A stretch of DNA of 64,000 bases from Kiloniella majae (GTDB taxonomy: Bacteria > Pseudomonadota > Alphaproteobacteria > Kiloniellales > Kiloniellaceae), in NCBI RefSeq assembly GCF_002118315.1, contig NZ_MTSZ01000001.1, positions 372,001 through 436,000 on the forward strand. Direction: 5' to 3'. Shown here in pieces: positions 25,857-34,747 of the stretch (positions within the stretch are counted from its first letter, which is position 1; every line of letters begins with the position of its first letter). The notes under the pieces were generated by a model that saw only the letters and a program-made list of their open reading frames with translations, made no database searches and was not told the DNA's origin. The position numbers and the translations under genes are program-made.

Positions 25857-26990
25857 TTATCGCAGGATGGATTGATCCACATCCTTGATATCCCGCTTGC
25901 CGCACAAGGCCATGGTGATATCCATTTCGTTGCGGATAATCTCTAACGATTTACTCACGCCTTCTTTCCCCATCGCGCCCAGACCATAGAGGAAAGGTCG
26001 CCCGATATAAGTTCCTTTTGCGCCAAGAGCTATAGCCTTTAGCACATCCTGTCCGGACCGAATACCGCCATCCATGTGCACTTCGACTTTATCGCCAACG
26101 GCCTCTACTATTTCCGGCAACGCTTCGATCGAAGAAATTGCTCCGTCGAGCTGACGACCACCATGATTGGAAACAATGATGGCATCGGCCCCGGTTTTAA
26201 GAGACATCTTGGCGTCTTCGGGATCAAGAATACCTTTGAGGATCAATTTCCCGCCCCAACGCTCTTTGATCCACGCGACATCTTCCCATGACAACTTGGG
26301 ATCAAACTGTTCTGCTGTCCACGAAGACAAGGAACTAAGATCCTCGACACCCTGTGCATGACCAACGATATTGCCAAAGGTGCGGTTCTTTGTGCCCAGC
26401 ATACCAAGACACCAGCCCGGTCGTGTAGCCATCTGCCAAATATGGTGGGGGGTAAACTTGGGTGGTGTGGAAAGACCATTGCGCAAATCTTTATGACGCT
26501 GTCCCAGAATTTGCAGATCAAGAGTAAGGACCAAGGCAGAACAGCCCGCGGCCTTCGCGCGATCAATCAAACGTCCGGCAAAATCCTTGTCCCGCATGAC
26601 ATAGAGCTGAAACCAGAAAGGCTTGGTTGTTTTCTCAGCAACGGCTTCAATAGAACAAACTGACATGGTTGACAGAGTAAAAGGCACCCCGGCTTCTTCA
26701 CAAGCTTGTGCCGCAAGAATTTCACCGTCTGCGCGTTGCATTCCGGTCAGCCCAGTTGGGGCAATAGCAACAGGCATGGACACGTCTTGTCCCACCATTT
26801 GACTGGCAAGGGTTCGATTGGTCATATCCACTGCAACACGTTGGCGGAACTTGATCTTCTGAAAATCGCTCTCGTTAGCGCGATAGGTCCCTTCGGTCCA
26901 GGATCCGGAATCTGCGTAATCAAAAAACATTTTTGGCACACGACGCTGGGCCAGCTTTTTCAGATCGGCAATTTCCAGAATCTGCGCCAT
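25857..26990 (-). CDS. lldD: FMN-dependent L-lactate dehydrogenase (alpha-hydroxy acid oxidase family)
   Basis: This 377-residue flavoprotein oxidises L-lactate (or a related 2-hydroxy acid) to the 2-oxo acid, passing electrons to the respiratory chain. It has the FMN-binding core PVAIAPTGLTGM, a catalytic SNHGGRQLDG (His and Arg) at about residues 265-275 and DGGIRSGQDVLKA. The start at 26990 (MAQILEIADLKKLAQ) is the family start, with AAAGGA upstream; an open frame upstream to 27068 has no match. The divergent FCD regulator at 27125 fits an LldR-type control. Confidence 0.88.
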   Translation of the reverse strand: MAQILEIADLKKLAQRRVPKMFFDYADSGSWTEGTYRANESDFQKIKFRQRVAVDMTNRTLASQMVGQDVSMPVAIAPTGLTGMQRADGEILAAQACEEAGVPFTLSTMSVCSIEAVAEKTTKPFWFQLYVMRDKDFAGRLIDRAKAAGCSALVLTLDLQILGQRHKDLRNGLSTPPKFTPHHIWQMATRPGWCLGMLGTKNRTFGNIVGHAQGVEDLSSLSSWTAEQFDPKLSWEDVAWIKERWGGKLILKGILDPEDAKMSLKTGADAIIVSNHGGRQLDGAISSIEALPEIVEAVGDKVEVHMDGGIRSGQDVLKAIALGAKGTYIGRPFLYGLGAMGKEGVSKSLEIIRNEMDITMALCGKRDIKDVDQSILR

Positions 26991-27061
26991 GACATGTTTT
27001 CCTTTTTCTGTGATCAGGCTTCTTTGGACAAATAAAATATTGACATATTGGATAAATAATT

Positions 27062-27097
27062 TTACCAATCATGTAAAGTGGTAAAATATTATTACCA
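27062..27097. promoter_or_regulatory. Operator candidate between lldD and its FCD regulator
   Basis: TTACCA (27062-27067), TGGTAA (27079-27084) and TTACCA (27092-27097) give two inverted-repeat arrangements, TTACCA-N11-TGGTAA and TGGTAA-N7-TTACCA. TGGT/ACCA sites are typical of FadR-type (LldR, PdhR) regulators. The position, in the divergent gap, lets it control both genes. Confidence 0.65.
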
Positions 27098-27124
27098 AAA
27101 TTAAATAACAATCATTCAGGTAAG

Positions 27125-27925
27125 ATGGCACTTAATAAAATACGTTCTGAAAAACTTGCGGATACTGTCGCAAAACAATTGGAAAACTACATTCTCGAAG
27201 GTGTTTTGCCGCCCGGGGAATACTTGCCAGCAGAACGTGATCTTGCGCAACAGCTGGATGTTTCCCGCCCTTCCCTGCGTGAAGCCCTGCATAAGCTGGA
27301 AGTTCAGGGGTTACTGGAAACCCATCAGGGGGGCGGAACGCTGGTTAAAAATTTCTTGGGCCCTTCCCTTACCAATCCTTTGACTGCAATCTTCCAGAAC
27401 CATCCCGATACTGTTAATGACTTTATGGAATTTCGGGCCATTTCCGAAGGTAACGCCGCCTACTATGCCGCCGAGCGCGCCACAGATGCCGACCGGGCAA
27501 TACTCACCGCCTGTATAGCCGAGATGGGCGCTGCCCATGAAAAAGGTGATCTGGAACTGGAAGCCAGTATCGACGCCGATTTTCATATGAACATCGCCGA
27601 AGCTGCACACAACGTTGTGCTTCTACACGTTATCCGGTCCTTGGTCGAAGTTCTAAAAAAAGGTGTCTTCCTAAGCCGAAAACAACTCTATACTCATCAG
27701 GGATCAAGAGACCGCTTGCTTGCCCAACATCATGCGATCTATGACGCCATCATCGCCGGAAAGCCCGACGAAGCCCAAAAAGCATCCCAAGATCACCTTG
27801 CCTACGTCCAGCAAGCAATCCGTGATCTGGAACGCGAAGATCATCGCATCGAAGTCTCAAAAAGACGCTTGGAACGCTTTATGGAAAAGCAAAGAAAAAG
27901 CAGTAAAAACGCAAAGAAAAGTTAG
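27125..27925 (+). CDS. FadR-type (GntR/FCD) regulator, LldR-like
   Basis: This 266-residue regulator has a winged helix-turn-helix (about residues 8-75; LPPGEYLPAERDLAQQL, SRPSLREALHKLEVQG) and an FCD ligand domain (about 90-235) with the metal ligands in ADFHMNIAEAAHN and the later QHHAIYDAIIAG. This is the lactate/pyruvate-responsive class. It faces lldD across TGGTAA/TTACCA sites, so it probably represses lldD until lactate is present. Its stop is 14 bp from the converging HlyD-type gene. Confidence 0.9.
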   Translation: MALNKIRSEKLADTVAKQLENYILEGVLPPGEYLPAERDLAQQLDVSRPSLREALHKLEVQGLLETHQGGGTLVKNFLGPSLTNPLTAIFQNHPDTVNDFMEFRAISEGNAAYYAAERATDADRAILTACIAEMGAAHEKGDLELEASIDADFHMNIAEAAHNVVLLHVIRSLVEVLKKGVFLSRKQLYTHQGSRDRLLAQHHAIYDAIIAGKPDEAQKASQDHLAYVQQAIRDLEREDHRIEVSKRRLERFMEKQRKSSKNAKKS

Positions 27926-27939
27926 ATTTTTTTTCAAAC

Positions 27940-29304
27940 TCATAAACCAGAGACCGTTTTTTGAGTACCGATTGGTTGCGCTTTCTCTTCCTTTGACTGT
28001 CGAGCCTTGAATATTGGTTTCAGAAGATAATCCAGAATAGATTTCTTGCCGGTTAAAATTTCTACATTGGCGGTCATCCCCGGAATAATTTCCAACTCTT
28101 TGCCTTTGCTGACAATTTTATTGTCGTCTGTACGCAAATAAATCCTATAGAAACTCTCGCCTTCTTCATCTTTAATTGTACTTGCAGATATGCGTTCCAG
28201 CTTGGCTGTCATTCCACCATAGACAGAGAAATCGTAAGCAGAAACCTTGATTGTTGCCTTCTGACCCTTTTGCAAAAACGCGCGGTCAGATGGGCGGATT
28301 TTAGCCTCGACAATCAATGTATCGTCCAACGGAACAATTTCGACGATATCTTCGCCGCCGCGGATAACACCGCCAACTGTATTGCGCTTCAATTCTTTGA
28401 CGATCCCATGAACAGGTGATTTCACATCCGTACGTCTGACGGTATCCGCCCCGGCTTCCATACTCTCTGTCACAGATTTTAGCTCTGATCGTGCTCTATT
28501 CAGTTCATCCGACAATTCTGCTTTGGTCGTCAGAATCATTTCTTCTACGCGCTGCTTTGATTCCAGCACGGCATCCCGTAACCGTGGAAGACTGACTCCC
28601 AGTGTTTTAATCTCCCCTTCGAGATCGACAATTTCCCGGTTCAGGCGAATAAGCTGCAGACGGGGAAGAACCCCTTTATCGACCAAAGGTTTTGTGATGC
28701 TACGTTCTTGCTGCGCAAGACCAAGCGAGTTTCGCAACTGTCCGATCCGGCTATTCGCTTCCGAGATCTCTTGTTCCCGTTGCCGTGTCTGATTTTCAAT
28801 CACCTGTATTTGCGAAGACTGCTGGTTACTTCGTGCGGTATAAAGCGCCATCTGATCATCGACTTCATCAGCCGATGTCTCCATTTGCTCTTCGCTATAG
28901 ACCAAGGGAGTACCGTTCAATTCCGCGGTCATGCGTATAACGGATACCGAAAGTATCCTCCGCTGGCTCTCCAGATCATCCGCGCTTGCTTGTGCCAACG
29001 AGTTATTAATCCGTACAAGAATACTGCCCTCTTCAACAATATCACCTTCTTTCACCAGAATTTCAGAGATAATCCCCCCCTCAAGGTTCTGAATAATCTG
29101 TGTCTTTTGGGCCGGTGTAAAGTTGCCTTCGCCCCGGGTTACCTCATCAAGTTCGGTCAGAGATGCCCAGATAAATAAAATAATAAAAAAGAAAAAAGAC
29201 AGGAAAGTTAATACATAGGCGGCTTTACGCCCTTTACGAAGCTCGGCAGATTGCAAATCTGACATAAAGAGCAGATCTTCCTCTTTTCTGGACATGGAAG
29301 ACAT
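27940..29304 (-). CDS. HlyD-type membrane fusion protein of type I secretion (orphan)
   Basis: This 454-residue protein has a single membrane anchor (about residues 28-50), a lipoyl half-motif (IIQNLEGGIISEILVKEGD), a long coiled coil (about 100-290) and the second half-motif around RTDVKSPVHGIVKEL. The late GMTANVEILTGKKSILDYLLKP is the type I secretion adaptor signature. It should join an inner-membrane ABC exporter to TolC. No ABC exporter, TolC or repeat-rich toxin gene is in the window, so its partners are elsewhere. GAAGGGAAAG precedes the ATG. Confidence 0.9.
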   Translation of the reverse strand: MSSMSRKEEDLLFMSDLQSAELRKGRKAAYVLTFLSFFFFIILFIWASLTELDEVTRGEGNFTPAQKTQIIQNLEGGIISEILVKEGDIVEEGSILVRINNSLAQASADDLESQRRILSVSVIRMTAELNGTPLVYSEEQMETSADEVDDQMALYTARSNQQSSQIQVIENQTRQREQEISEANSRIGQLRNSLGLAQQERSITKPLVDKGVLPRLQLIRLNREIVDLEGEIKTLGVSLPRLRDAVLESKQRVEEMILTTKAELSDELNRARSELKSVTESMEAGADTVRRTDVKSPVHGIVKELKRNTVGGVIRGGEDIVEIVPLDDTLIVEAKIRPSDRAFLQKGQKATIKVSAYDFSVYGGMTAKLERISASTIKDEEGESFYRIYLRTDDNKIVSKGKELEIIPGMTANVEILTGKKSILDYLLKPIFKARQSKEEKAQPIGTQKTVSGL

Positions 29305-29628
29305 CGTCGTCTTTCCCTTCTGTCATCTAATTTTATTGAAGAGGATCTGCTACAATTTTTAAAGAGTGCAGTGCGTATAGTCAGCGTATTTCAAGCGCTC
29401 TGATAATGTTCGCCAAGACTATATACCTTTACCCGGAAAGGCGAGACATTAATATAAACCAATCACATAACTATGAAGAATTAGATAACGATAAGGAAAC
29501 CCTCACTCTCTGTGATCAACGCAAAGATGGTCATCTGGGTAATATCCCCTAGCCCATAACAAACATAACAGGTTCAAAAAAATCTTTAGTCCTAAGCTCA
29601 TGTAGTGAAAGAAAGATCAGCCCGCTGG
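29305..29628. other. 324-bp intergenic region upstream of the HlyD-type gene
   Basis: No gene or clear structure is seen in this stretch between two minus-strand genes. It presumably holds the promoter for the HlyD-type gene and the end of the cupin transcript. Confidence 0.5.
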
Positions 29629-30162
29629 TTAATCGTTAAAGAGTGCCTTGAGCTTTTCCAGATCAATATCTTGTTCCGACAGATTTTCCGGGTCCCATTC
29701 ACTGCGTTCAGCTTCGAAAAAATCACCGCCATAGACATGAATTGCCCCGGTCAACTTTGTAATCGGATTAGCGACGGAATGAATAATATCACTGCCAAGT
29801 GGGGCATAGTCCCCTGTACTTAATGCCGTAGCTCCGGCTGCTTCAATCCGTCCATTCGGATCATCTTTGATCCGTCGCCAGAAAATATTATCTTCTCGTC
29901 CGCCGTATACACCTATCGTTGCCCACATATTATGATTATGCGGAGCAATCATCATGGATGGTTTCCAAACCAGATTAAGGATCGTCAAATCCGAAGAACA
30001 ATAAATCGGTGTCAGGCCCGCTTTTTGAGGTTCACCCAAAGCCGTGGCAATGGATGCAGGGTCACGAAAGGCACGATCAAATATTTCAGAAACACTTTTA
30101 TGTGTTTTATCCCGGCGAACTGCTGTGCAGCAGTCTTCGACAAAACGTTCCAAATTAAACAT
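29629..30162 (-). CDS. Cupin/cysteine-dioxygenase-like metal enzyme (COG5553 type)
   Basis: This 177-residue protein has the double-stranded beta-helix of the cysteine dioxygenase superfamily. Metal ligands are visible in PHNHNMWATIGVYGG (two His) and in IIHSVANP and AIHVYGGDFF. The ESxxDP-type C-terminal tail is acidic. The COG5553-like group is uncharacterised; it may oxidise or isomerise a small thiol or amino acid. It is monocistronic. Confidence 0.78.
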   Translation of the reverse strand: MFNLERFVEDCCTAVRRDKTHKSVSEIFDRAFRDPASIATALGEPQKAGLTPIYCSSDLTILNLVWKPSMMIAPHNHNMWATIGVYGGREDNIFWRRIKDDPNGRIEAAGATALSTGDYAPLGSDIIHSVANPITKLTGAIHVYGGDFFEAERSEWDPENLSEQDIDLEKLKALFND

Positions 30163-30290
30163 TCGGGTTCCTTTTCAGTACAGAGAGCACGGGCAACATC
30201 TCTCTTGATAGAACCGGATCGGAACGAGCAATGATCAAGTATCGCAAAAGAACGGTGAAAAATCCAGCATTGCGCCTTGAACAGGATACC

Positions 30291-30821
30291 CTATTCTATT
30301 TCAAAGCTATTGATGATTTGATCAAAACCCTTTTGGACCAATTCTTTATCCTCGTCAGATACCTGGGTAAAAATAATAGCGAAGTCTGAGTCCGTCCTCA
30401 TTTCATAAAAATCTGATGTGTGGGGAACCTCAACACTGGCGAGCGTTATTGCAAACTGATTACGAATAGCCTTAGCGACATTCTCTTTATAATCAGGTGT
30501 AAATTCAAAAACTTCTCCCCTGTTTCGCGATCCCACAGGCAACTCGGCATTAAAGTTTTCAATAATTAAATCGATATAGTCTTCCAGTTCGATCCTTACC
30601 CCGTTATGGAACAGAGAAACCCCAGCAACAGCATCCCCTGATGATTCAATGCTGATATATCGAAATCCCTCTTCGGTAATGTCCTCCACGACCTTCCAGT
30701 TTCCGGGCAACTTAAAACTCACGCCATCTTTAACATAGGACTGACTGTTGGAAAGATCGGCAGCTTCTTCACAGGCAAACAGAACAAAAGCCAATACCAA
30801 CACACAAATATTTTTCAACAT
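30291..30821 (-). CDS. Small lipoprotein of unknown function
   Basis: This 176-residue protein has a lipobox (VLFAC, Cys at residue 17) after a hydrophobic leader. The mature part (SYVKDGVSFKLPGNWKV, ending FDQIINSFEIE) resembles PsbP/DcrB-like periplasmic proteins with a pattern of beta strands and a final helix. Function unknown. It is a single gene between the cupin and the ABC-F genes. Confidence 0.7.
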   Translation of the reverse strand: MLKNICVLVLAFVLFACEEAADLSNSQSYVKDGVSFKLPGNWKVVEDITEEGFRYISIESSGDAVAGVSLFHNGVRIELEDYIDLIIENFNAELPVGSRNRGEVFEFTPDYKENVAKAIRNQFAITLASVEVPHTSDFYEMRTDSDFAIIFTQVSDEDKELVQKGFDQIINSFEIE

Positions 30822-30921
30822 CTTAGCAATTCACTTCATCAAAATTATTTTAAATCAAAACAGCAGACTAGATAGTGATTGTTATGAACACTCGCAACCG
30901 AAACAAACCGTACTTGTTACT

Positions 30922-32442
30922 CTATAACTGCTCACCCAACGAAAATGTGAAGAAATCTTCAGGATTATCGATTTCCTTTAATCGCTTATTTTCAATCAGC
31001 CAGTATCTGGTGCCAGTATTTCTTACAAAAGCCCTGTCATGACTAACCAGAAGACAGCTGGCATTATGGGCCTGTAACTCTTCTTCCAAAGCCTCCTGCC
31101 CTTCAATATCCAGGTGGTTGGTGGGTTCATCCAACAGATAAAAATTCGGATTGCGAAGCCGAAGATCCAGCATCGCCAAACGTGATTTCTGTCCACCGGA
31201 TAACGCACCGATGGGTTTACTTTGCATATCCAGATTAATGCCAGCCCCGGCCAGCAAGGCAATGGCACGCTGATCCCCCACATCAAAGCGTTCAGTTATA
31301 ACCTCTTGCGGTGTTGCTTGATCGTCCAGTTGGGACAATGCTTGATCGGAATAGCCCATGACAACGCTTGGTGTGGATTTGATCGTCGGGTGTTCGTCCA
31401 TGACGGCCTGTTGCACCATACGGATCAACTGGGTTTTCCCGGTTCCGTTACGCCCAAGCAAAACAATACGATCCCCTCGTTTGATCCACAGAGGTGGGGT
31501 CTTGAATAAAACTTTGCCATCAGGGGTTGTGACTTCCCCCTCTTCCAGTGTGATCAAAGCCTTGGCATGGGTATCTGAATTGACGAGTTTGATGGCTCCC
31601 GCCGACTTGTCTTTATAGGCTGCCTGAGATTGTTGTTCGATTTTATCCGCACGCTCTTTAAGCTGCTTGGTTTTGGTGATCAGCAGATCACTACCAGAAT
31701 TAACCCCGATATTCTTAAGCTTCGCAGCCTGACGTCGAAGTTGTTGCGCCTTGCGAGCATCATTTTCAAACTGACGCTCTTTCGCGGCATCACTTTCATC
31801 CAACGCTGCCCGTGCCTGACTATAGGAAAGCGCAAAACTTTGCGACTGATCTTCCCGTAGAAAAAGCGTGCGATTGGTCACGGCATCGAGAAAAGCACGG
31901 TCATGACTGGCCACCAGTATCGGCGTATCCCGCGCCACAGTATCCAGCCAATTCTGAAGGAACCCAATGCGCGAAAGATCAAGATGGTTGGTCGGCTCAT
32001 CCATTAACAATAGATCAGGTTCTCCTACCCACACCCGGGCAAGTAACATGACGCGTTGCCAACCACCGGACAGTTCACGAACCAAGCGACTGTGTAACTC
32101 TATGGGAACCGACAAATCATCCAGAACAACGTCCACGCGCCAGCTTTCATATTCTGCCTGCTCGGTAGGTAGAACAGAAAGCACAGCATCATAGAGGCTT
32201 CGCCCCATAAGTTCGTCGGGAACATTTTGTTCCACATACCCGACCTTAAGTCCCCGGGCGCGGGTTATGTCCCCCTCTGTCGGCTCCATCCCACCAGCAA
32301 GACAACTCAACAACGTGGATTTCCCGCGTCCATTGGCGGCAACCAAACCAATGTGGTCACCTTTATTGATGGAGAAATTTAAATTGGAAAAAAGTGGTGC
32401 CCCGAGGGTGATACCAAGATCCTTGGTATTAAGAAGTGTCAT
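30922..32442 (-). CDS. ABC-F family ATPase
   Basis: This 506-residue protein has two ABC domains and no membrane segments, the layout of ABC-F ribosome-binding ATPases. The first has Walker A GLVAANGRGKST, signature LSGGWQR and LLLMDEPTNHLD; the second has LLGRNGTGKTQ, LSGGQKSR and LLDEPTNHLD. The Arg/Lys/Gln-rich linker (about 215-280) between them is the P-site tRNA interaction motif region. It could be a translation factor (EttA/Uup-like) or an antibiotic-protection protein; no drug-resistance context is seen. Confidence 0.88.
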   Translation of the reverse strand: MTLLNTKDLGITLGAPLFSNLNFSINKGDHIGLVAANGRGKSTLLSCLAGGMEPTEGDITRARGLKVGYVEQNVPDELMGRSLYDAVLSVLPTEQAEYESWRVDVVLDDLSVPIELHSRLVRELSGGWQRVMLLARVWVGEPDLLLMDEPTNHLDLSRIGFLQNWLDTVARDTPILVASHDRAFLDAVTNRTLFLREDQSQSFALSYSQARAALDESDAAKERQFENDARKAQQLRRQAAKLKNIGVNSGSDLLITKTKQLKERADKIEQQSQAAYKDKSAGAIKLVNSDTHAKALITLEEGEVTTPDGKVLFKTPPLWIKRGDRIVLLGRNGTGKTQLIRMVQQAVMDEHPTIKSTPSVVMGYSDQALSQLDDQATPQEVITERFDVGDQRAIALLAGAGINLDMQSKPIGALSGGQKSRLAMLDLRLRNPNFYLLDEPTNHLDIEGQEALEEELQAHNASCLLVSHDRAFVRNTGTRYWLIENKRLKEIDNPEDFFTFSLGEQL

Positions 32443-32663
32443 AACAATCTCGTACAGAGTTAAAGCGCTGACCTACATTTCTCGGGTTATAGAATTAGGG
32501 CCAAGCATTCAAGGAGTGGAATATTCTCAACACATTGCAACCTTAATCGCGCGTTTTCAAGTACTTTCAACGCACTTGAACCTTAAGCCCTCACTTTAAT
32601 CATTAAGTAAACATAAGATTGCAAATCAAAAATTTGAGCGCAAACAGATATACGAGCCAACCT

Positions 32664-33626
32664 CTAGCTGACTTCTTTACGCTCCCAGACCAATGACGCC
32701 ACGGCAATGTCTTCAGCAGCAATCCCGGTCAGATCGGCGATTGTAATATCATCAGCATTTAAACGCCCCTGCTGTTCACCCGCAAGAACAAGCCCCAATG
32801 AGATGGCCCGATCTTCTGAGACTAGACAACCGCGAACTGCATGCCCCAGATCGCCGTGATGGACACATTGGGCAAGGTCGTCGACCATAATAACCGCAGC
32901 TTGCGCAAACAATGCTGCGCCCAGTTCCTGTTTTCCCGGATTGTCCGTTCCCATGGCAACGATATGAGTACCCGGTTGCACATCCTCATTAAGTACCAAT
33001 GCTTTTGGCGACGGGGTTGTTGTAATGACGAGATTGCATCGTTTAAGGAGATCTTTTACTTCTGATGCTGTGCTGACGCCATATCCCTGCGCTGTCATGT
33101 CATCGACGTAATTCGCTACCTGTTCAGGATTGCGCCCATAAACCACGATTGACTTTAATCCTAAAAGACGACAGGTCCAATCTGCTTGTAGCCGGGCCTG
33201 TTCCCCTGTGCCAATGATACCAACTGCGCTCACCTTATCCGGGGCGCCGGCCTGTGCCGCCAACGCACCCGCCGCTGCTGTGCGGATATCTGTGAGCCAG
33301 CCCTTGTCATCCAACACACAGACGGGCGCGCCCGTTTGCGCACTCAGGACCAGCATCATGCCACTATTGGGGGACAGGCCAAGCTTACCGTTATCTCGAA
33401 AGCCACTCGCTATTTTCACCACAAAGGTATCGGCCCCTTTTTGATGACCATACTTGATATGGCACTCCCCAACTGCCGGATTATCTAGTTGCAAGATACC
33501 CGGTGGTGGTGAGTTTACGTCCCCTCGCCCATGAGAAATCAGAGCCTCCTTTACAGCTGAAAGAATATCATCTTCACTCAGGCAAGCTTGAATTTCATCG
33601 AGCGTTATAATCGGTAATGTATTCAT
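32664..33626 (-). CDS. Ornithine cyclodeaminase/mu-crystallin family protein (imine reductase-like)
   Basis: This 320-residue protein belongs to the OCD/mu-crystallin family. It has a Rossmann core with GIIGTGEQARLQADW and MVDDLAQCVHHGD, and an N-terminal GILQLDN strand. Family members reduce imines (EutC in hydroxyectoine use, BhcD iminosuccinate reductase, DauB) or cyclise ornithine. Its ATG overlaps the aminotransferase stop by four bases. In context with a dehydratase that forms an imine, a reductase acting on a 2-imino acid is the best guess; the true substrate is unknown. Confidence 0.82.
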   Translation of the reverse strand: MNTLPIITLDEIQACLSEDDILSAVKEALISHGRGDVNSPPPGILQLDNPAVGECHIKYGHQKGADTFVVKIASGFRDNGKLGLSPNSGMMLVLSAQTGAPVCVLDDKGWLTDIRTAAAGALAAQAGAPDKVSAVGIIGTGEQARLQADWTCRLLGLKSIVVYGRNPEQVANYVDDMTAQGYGVSTASEVKDLLKRCNLVITTTPSPKALVLNEDVQPGTHIVAMGTDNPGKQELGAALFAQAAVIMVDDLAQCVHHGDLGHAVRGCLVSEDRAISLGLVLAGEQQGRLNADDITIADLTGIAAEDIAVASLVWERKEVS

Positions 33627-34747
33627 GTGTTACTCTTGAGGTAAGCACGGAAAACGGCAAGACCTTCATCGATATTTTTGCGTCCAAAGCCGACCCGAAA
33701 ACGGTTCCAGATCACAGGTAGCAGGTCAGATTTATAAATCCGCGGTGGTAGAAGTAACACACCGGATTTATTGATCAGATCTTCACAAAAATCATCCGTT
33801 GTTCCCTGGCCTTTATAAGCGGGAAATCCAACACATCCCCCATCGGGCACCTGCCAATCAAACAGATCAGGAAATTCATCAAAAAATTCTGTCAGCTTGT
33901 TAGCGTTTTCTTTCACCAGTTTGCGGTTGGTCGCAAGGATCTGCTCTCGCGCTCGCAGAGCAATGATAGACAACCACTCGCTCGGCCCGGAATTACATAT
34001 AGAGAGATAGTGTTTGTAACATTCCATTTGTTTCAGGAGATCCCGATCCTGACAGGCAATCCAGCCGATACGTAACCCTGGCAGTCCGTAAGCCTTTGAC
34101 ATCACATTCAAAGATAGTGCCTTTTCATAAACATCTGCAGCATGTGGCAATCGTAGGCTCTCATCACGCTCAACACCCCGATAGACTTCATCACTAAACA
34201 GATAAATATCGTGGGCACGGCAAAGTTCAATCAAGCAATCAAAGGAACTGCGTTTTAAAATGGCCCCAGTCGGGTTATTGGGAAAGTTAATGGAAATCAG
34301 CTTTGTATTGGGGCGAATTGCCTTTTCAAGCGCATCCATATCCAGCGACCAGTTATCATCCGGGTCAAGCGGAACACCCGTGACCTCACAGATATCGAGA
34401 GGTAGAGTTTCTGCCGCCTGATAGTTTGGCACTACAACAATAGCATGATCCCTAGGTTCCAACAGAACCCGCATTGCTACGTAAACACCTTCCTCAGCCC
34501 CGGCAAAACACAGAATATCCTCCGGTGTTAACCCGTTATATGTATTGGCAATCTCTTGCCTTAACATAGGATGCCCAAAGGTTTCGGTATAACTTAGTGG
34601 TAAATCATAAAACATCTCTCGATCTTCTTCGCTTGCCATCGCCAAAAGCTCATTAATGGTCATGCTCTGAATATCAGACGCAGTCATATGATATCTGGCT
34701 TTGAACTCCCAATCAGAAAAAAACGTTTCCAGTGAAAAATTACGCAT
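33623..34747 (-). CDS. Class I/II PLP-dependent aminotransferase
   Basis: This 374-residue enzyme is a fold-type I aminotransferase. The PLP lysine is in NVMSKAYGLPGLRIGW; NFPNNPTGAILK and the FSDEVYRG region hold the PLP-binding Asn/Asp/Tyr. The N-terminus (ETFFSDWEFKARYHMTASD) is unusual and resembles the capreomycidine-synthase-like group. It overlaps the dehydratase gene by eight bases and the OCD-like gene by four, so it is part of a coupled amino-acid pathway. Substrate is unknown. Confidence 0.87.
   Translation of the reverse strand: MRNFSLETFFSDWEFKARYHMTASDIQSMTINELLAMASEEDREMFYDLPLSYTETFGHPMLRQEIANTYNGLTPEDILCFAGAEEGVYVAMRVLLEPRDHAIVVVPNYQAAETLPLDICEVTGVPLDPDDNWSLDMDALEKAIRPNTKLISINFPNNPTGAILKRSSFDCLIELCRAHDIYLFSDEVYRGVERDESLRLPHAADVYEKALSLNVMSKAYGLPGLRIGWIACQDRDLLKQMECYKHYLSICNSGPSEWLSIIALRAREQILATNRKLVKENANKLTEFFDEFPDLFDWQVPDGGCVGFPAYKGQGTTDDFCEDLINKSGVLLLPPRIYKSDLLPVIWNRFRVGFGRKNIDEGLAVFRAYLKSNT

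Noticed and set aside
32556-32580. TTCAAGT-N11-ACTTGAA inverted repeat upstream of the ABC-F gene
   Set aside because: Short arms in AT-rich DNA and more than 100 bp from the start codon; not convincing.
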